Positions 61,085 to 64,000 of a stretch of 64,000 nt of DNA are shown here, one piece after another; positions within the stretch are counted from its first letter, which is position 1, and the number at the start of each line of letters is the position of its first letter. A program made the position numbers and the translations under genes. The stretch comes from an uncultured Desulfuromusa sp. (GTDB lineage: Bacteria; Desulfobacterota; Desulfuromonadia; Desulfuromonadales; Geopsychrobacteraceae): contig NZ_OY776574.1 of NCBI RefSeq assembly GCF_963675815.1, positions 1,544,001 through 1,608,000 of the forward strand, read 5' to 3'. The notes under the pieces are model-generated. The model worked only from the letters and a program-made list of their open reading frames with translations, was not told where the DNA came from and did no database searches.

Positions 61085-63901
61085 ATGATTGATAAAATAA
61101 AAATCCGCGGAGCTCGCGAACATAATCTGAAAAATATTGATATCGATATTCCCCGTGATCAACTTGTTGTGATTACGGGGGTTTCCGGGTCAGGGAAAAG
61201 CACGCTGGCGTTTGATACGATCTATGCGGAAGGTCAGCGTCGTTATGTTGAAAGCTTGTCGGCTTACGCACGTCAGTTTCTGGAGCAGATGGAAAAGCCC
61301 GATGTTGATCAGATCGATGGTCTTTCTCCGGCGATTTCCATTGAACAGAAAACCACTTCAAAAAATCCCCGTTCGACAGTGGGGACCGTGACGGAAATTT
61401 ACGATTATTTACGGCTTCTCTATGCTCGGGTGGGACAGATTCTGTGTCATCGGTGCGGTAGTCCCATCCGGTCGCAAACCGTTGAACAGATGGTTGATCA
61501 GGTCATGCAGTTTCCGGAGAAAACCAAGATAATGGTTATGGCACCCATTGTTCGCAGCCGTAAAGGGGAGTATCGCAAAGAGCTGGCGCAGTTGCAGGCC
61601 GATGGTTTTGTCCGTATCCGGGTCGACGGTGAGATGTATGAGCTGGGTGACAAGATCGAGCTGGATAAGAAGAAGGCCCACACTCTTGAGGTTGTTGTTG
61701 ACCGCCTGGTGATGAAAGCCGATATAGAATCTCGCCTTGCGGATTCCATAGAAACAGCTCTCCGGTTAGCTGACGGGATGGTGAGGATTGAAATTCCCGA
61801 AGGGGAGAGCAAGTTGTTCTCAGCTAATCACGCCTGTATCGATTGTGGTCTCTCCTATCCGGAGGTGTCACCACGGATGTTCTCCTTCAATAACCCTCAC
61901 GGTGCCTGTCCCGACTGTAGCGGTCTTGGCACCAAGATGTATTTCGATCACGAACAGGTTGTTCCCAATCCTGAGTTCTCATTGCGCGATGGCGCTATTG
62001 TTCCTTGGGACAGCCGCACGGGGTACTACTATCAGGCGTTGCTTGAGGCCCTCGCCGACCATTACAAGTTCGATATCCGCACCCCATTTGGACAATTATC
62101 CGAGCGACTGCAGAAAATTATTCTTTACGGTTCGGGAGAGGAAGAGGTGCAGTTTTTTTACGATCAGGGAGAGCGACGCCACTTTTATGAAAAAGTATTC
62201 GAGGGCGTTATCCCGAATCTGCAGCGGCGCTACCATGAAACTGATTCTGATACGGTCAGGGATAATCTGGAACGTTTTATGAGCATTGTCCCTTGTCAGA
62301 CTTGTGAGGGCGGGCGGTTACGCCCTGAAGCCCTGCATATAACCGTTGGTGGGAAAAACATTCAGCAGGTGACCGACATGTCGATTGCCGACGCAGAGGC
62401 GTTTTTTCATCATCTGACCCTGTCAGAGAAAGATATGGAGATTGCCCGGCGGGTTCTTAAGGAGATTCGGGAGCGCCTTTCTTTTCTTTCCCATGTCGGT
62501 CTTGATTATCTGACCCTGAGTCGTAGTGCAGGTACGTTGAGTGGTGGCGAAGGGCAACGGATCCGTTTGGCGACCCAAATTGGTTCTTCCTTGACCGGGG
62601 TTCTTTATATTCTTGACGAACCCTCTATCGGACTGCATCAGCGTGATAATCAACGCCTGCTGACCACTTTGAAGCGGTTGCGTGACTTGGGGAATAGCGT
62701 ACTGGTTGTGGAGCATGATGAAGAAACCATTGCTGCAGCTGACCATGTCATTGATATGGGACCGGCGGCGGGAATCCATGGTGGGGAGGTCGTCGCGCAG
62801 GGAACACCGCAGCAGATTCTGGAACATCCGGATTCATTGACAGGGCAATACATGTCCGGAAAGCAGGGGATTTTGGTTCCCGCAGAACGGCGTCAAAGTG
62901 ATCGCTGGCTGGAAGTCATCGGTGCTAAAGCCAATAACCTGCGCGACGTTGACGTTAAAATTCCACTTGGCGTTCTCACCTGTATTACCGGCGTTTCCGG
63001 TTCGGGGAAATCATCTCTGGTAATCGAGACCCTTTACAAAGCGTTGGCGCAAAAACTTCACCGGGCTCGTGAAAAGTCAGGCTCGGTGAAGGAAATTCGC
63101 GGACTTGAGCTGCTTGACAAGGTTATTGATATTGATCAATCACCCATAGGAAGGACACCGCGTTCGAACCCTGCAACCTATACCGGAGTCTTTACCGATA
63201 TCCGGGAGCTTTTTGCCCAGCTCCCGGAAGCAAAGATCCGTGGCTATAAGGCGGGGCGGTTTTCCTTCAATGTGAAAGGTGGTCGTTGCGAAGCTTGCAG
63301 CGGTGATGGGATTATCAAAATTGAAATGCACTTTTTACCCGATGTCTATGTCCAGTGCGAAGTCTGTAAAGGGGCGCGCTACAATCGTGAAACCCTGGAG
63401 GTCAAGTACAAGGGGAAGAGCATTGCAGATGTTCTCGATATGACGGTGAATCAGTCCAGTCGGTTCCTGGAGAATATCCCTAAAATAAGCAATAAACTGC
63501 AGACGGTTCGCGATGTCGGACTCGGGTATATCAAACTGGGGCAGAGTGCCACGACCCTTTCCGGAGGGGAGGCTCAACGGGTCAAACTTTCCCGCGAACT
63601 CAGTAAACGAGCCACCGGGAAAACGATCTATATCCTGGATGAACCGACAACCGGTTTGCATTTTGCCGATATCCATAAACTTCTGGAAGTGTTGAACCGT
63701 CTGGTTGAAACCGGGAATACCGTTGTCGTGATTGAGCACAACCTGGATGTTATAAAAACGGCCGATTACGTGATTGATCTTGGTCCTGAAGGTGGTGCTT
63801 TGGGGGGGATGATTGTGTCGGCTGGGACTCCGGAGGAGGTCGCTCAATGCCCAGATTCTTACACTGGAAATTTTTTGAGGGACTATCTTCTGCCAAGGTG
63901 A
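61085..63901 (+). CDS. uvrA: Excinuclease ABC subunit A
   Basis: DNA-damage recognition ATPase of nucleotide excision repair; 938 residues, full length. Two ABC modules: Walker A TGVSGSGKSTLAFDTIYAEG (about 31) and TGVSGSGKSSLVIETLYKAL (about 636); signatures LSGGEGQRIRLATQ and LSGGEAQRVKLSREL. Zinc modules: CHRC, CIDC...CPDC, and CEACSGDGI...CEVC. Works with UvrB/C and with Mfd encoded 3 kb upstream on the same strand. No LexA box was seen in its 33-bp leader. Confidence 0.97.
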   Translation: MIDKIKIRGAREHNLKNIDIDIPRDQLVVITGVSGSGKSTLAFDTIYAEGQRRYVESLSAYARQFLEQMEKPDVDQIDGLSPAISIEQKTTSKNPRSTVGTVTEIYDYLRLLYARVGQILCHRCGSPIRSQTVEQMVDQVMQFPEKTKIMVMAPIVRSRKGEYRKELAQLQADGFVRIRVDGEMYELGDKIELDKKKAHTLEVVVDRLVMKADIESRLADSIETALRLADGMVRIEIPEGESKLFSANHACIDCGLSYPEVSPRMFSFNNPHGACPDCSGLGTKMYFDHEQVVPNPEFSLRDGAIVPWDSRTGYYYQALLEALADHYKFDIRTPFGQLSERLQKIILYGSGEEEVQFFYDQGERRHFYEKVFEGVIPNLQRRYHETDSDTVRDNLERFMSIVPCQTCEGGRLRPEALHITVGGKNIQQVTDMSIADAEAFFHHLTLSEKDMEIARRVLKEIRERLSFLSHVGLDYLTLSRSAGTLSGGEGQRIRLATQIGSSLTGVLYILDEPSIGLHQRDNQRLLTTLKRLRDLGNSVLVVEHDEETIAAADHVIDMGPAAGIHGGEVVAQGTPQQILEHPDSLTGQYMSGKQGILVPAERRQSDRWLEVIGAKANNLRDVDVKIPLGVLTCITGVSGSGKSSLVIETLYKALAQKLHRAREKSGSVKEIRGLELLDKVIDIDQSPIGRTPRSNPATYTGVFTDIRELFAQLPEAKIRGYKAGRFSFNVKGGRCEACSGDGIIKIEMHFLPDVYVQCEVCKGARYNRETLEVKYKGKSIADVLDMTVNQSSRFLENIPKISNKLQTVRDVGLGYIKLGQSATTLSGGEAQRVKLSRELSKRATGKTIYILDEPTTGLHFADIHKLLEVLNRLVETGNTVVVIEHNLDVIKTADYVIDLGPEGGALGGMIVSAGTPEEVAQCPDSYTGNFLRDYLLPR

Positions 63902-64000
63902 TTTTTACTTGTAGAATAGCGCAAATTTTGCATATTAAAACAAATTATGTCGCTAAAATAAGACCTTAACTCCTTACCATCGGTTTTCTGTAAGGCAATG
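63902..64000. other. Region after uvrA to window end
   Basis: 99 bp of AT-rich noncoding sequence. No terminator or gene start is evident. Confidence 0.4.

Overview
The window looks like chromosomal DNA of a bacterium of the Desulfuromonas/Geobacter/Pelobacter type (former Deltaproteobacteria). This is inferred from family content and gene order: an NtrC-type kinase/regulator pair beside degP and tatBC, nadA, a DUF3300 protein, an RND efflux operon, and mfd with two parvulin genes, pdxA and uvrA. No rRNA or tRNA gene and no CRISPR array was seen.

Region 1 (1-31.5 kb) is mostly housekeeping and stress genes: threonine aldolase (cut by the window start), a class IV aminotransferase, an RluA pseudouridine synthase, a RelA/SpoT-synthetase protein fused to TPR repeats, a ZIP transporter, degP with a sigma-54 two-component system, tatBC, nadA, a type II NADH dehydrogenase, a TolC-adaptor-RND efflux operon, an SMR pump, katA next to a Fur/PerR regulator with shared upstream motifs, a dihydroorotate dehydrogenase-like enzyme and a CaCA antiporter.

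Region 2 (31.6-44.1 kb) is a mosaic of small accessory genes: tRNA-binding protein, two methyltransferases, pentapeptide-repeat protein, CbiZ, macro-domain protein, Lcl/DUF1566 protein, LysE exporter, aldo/keto reductase with a divergent LysR regulator. Remnants of two insertion sequences lie among them, and a 20-bp direct repeat brackets about 4.1 kb.

Region 3 (44.1-53.7 kb) is the most striking: a complete chromosomal integron. A 461-residue integron integrase (52283-53668, +) faces away from an attI-like simple site (51997-52015) and an array of seven cassettes, all on the minus strand. They encode a membrane coiled-coil zinc-ribbon protein, a tail-collar-like protein, a lipoprotein, three unknown membrane proteins and a LysE-type exporter. 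Six attC sites can be delimited, and each cassette's 5' core matches the outer core of its own attC. An E. coli-type LexA box lies in front of intI. Two attC sites are interrupted, between the G and the TT of the core, by an IS110-superfamily element of the IS1111-attC type. One copy is intact, with subterminal inverted repeats and about 520 bp of noncoding DNA after the transposase where a bridge (seek) RNA is expected. The other is decayed, has lost a catalytic Asp, and carries a RAYT transposase remnant in its middle.

Region 4 (53.7-64 kb) returns to conserved DNA repair and envelope genes: mfd, two parvulin-type foldases, pdxA and uvrA.
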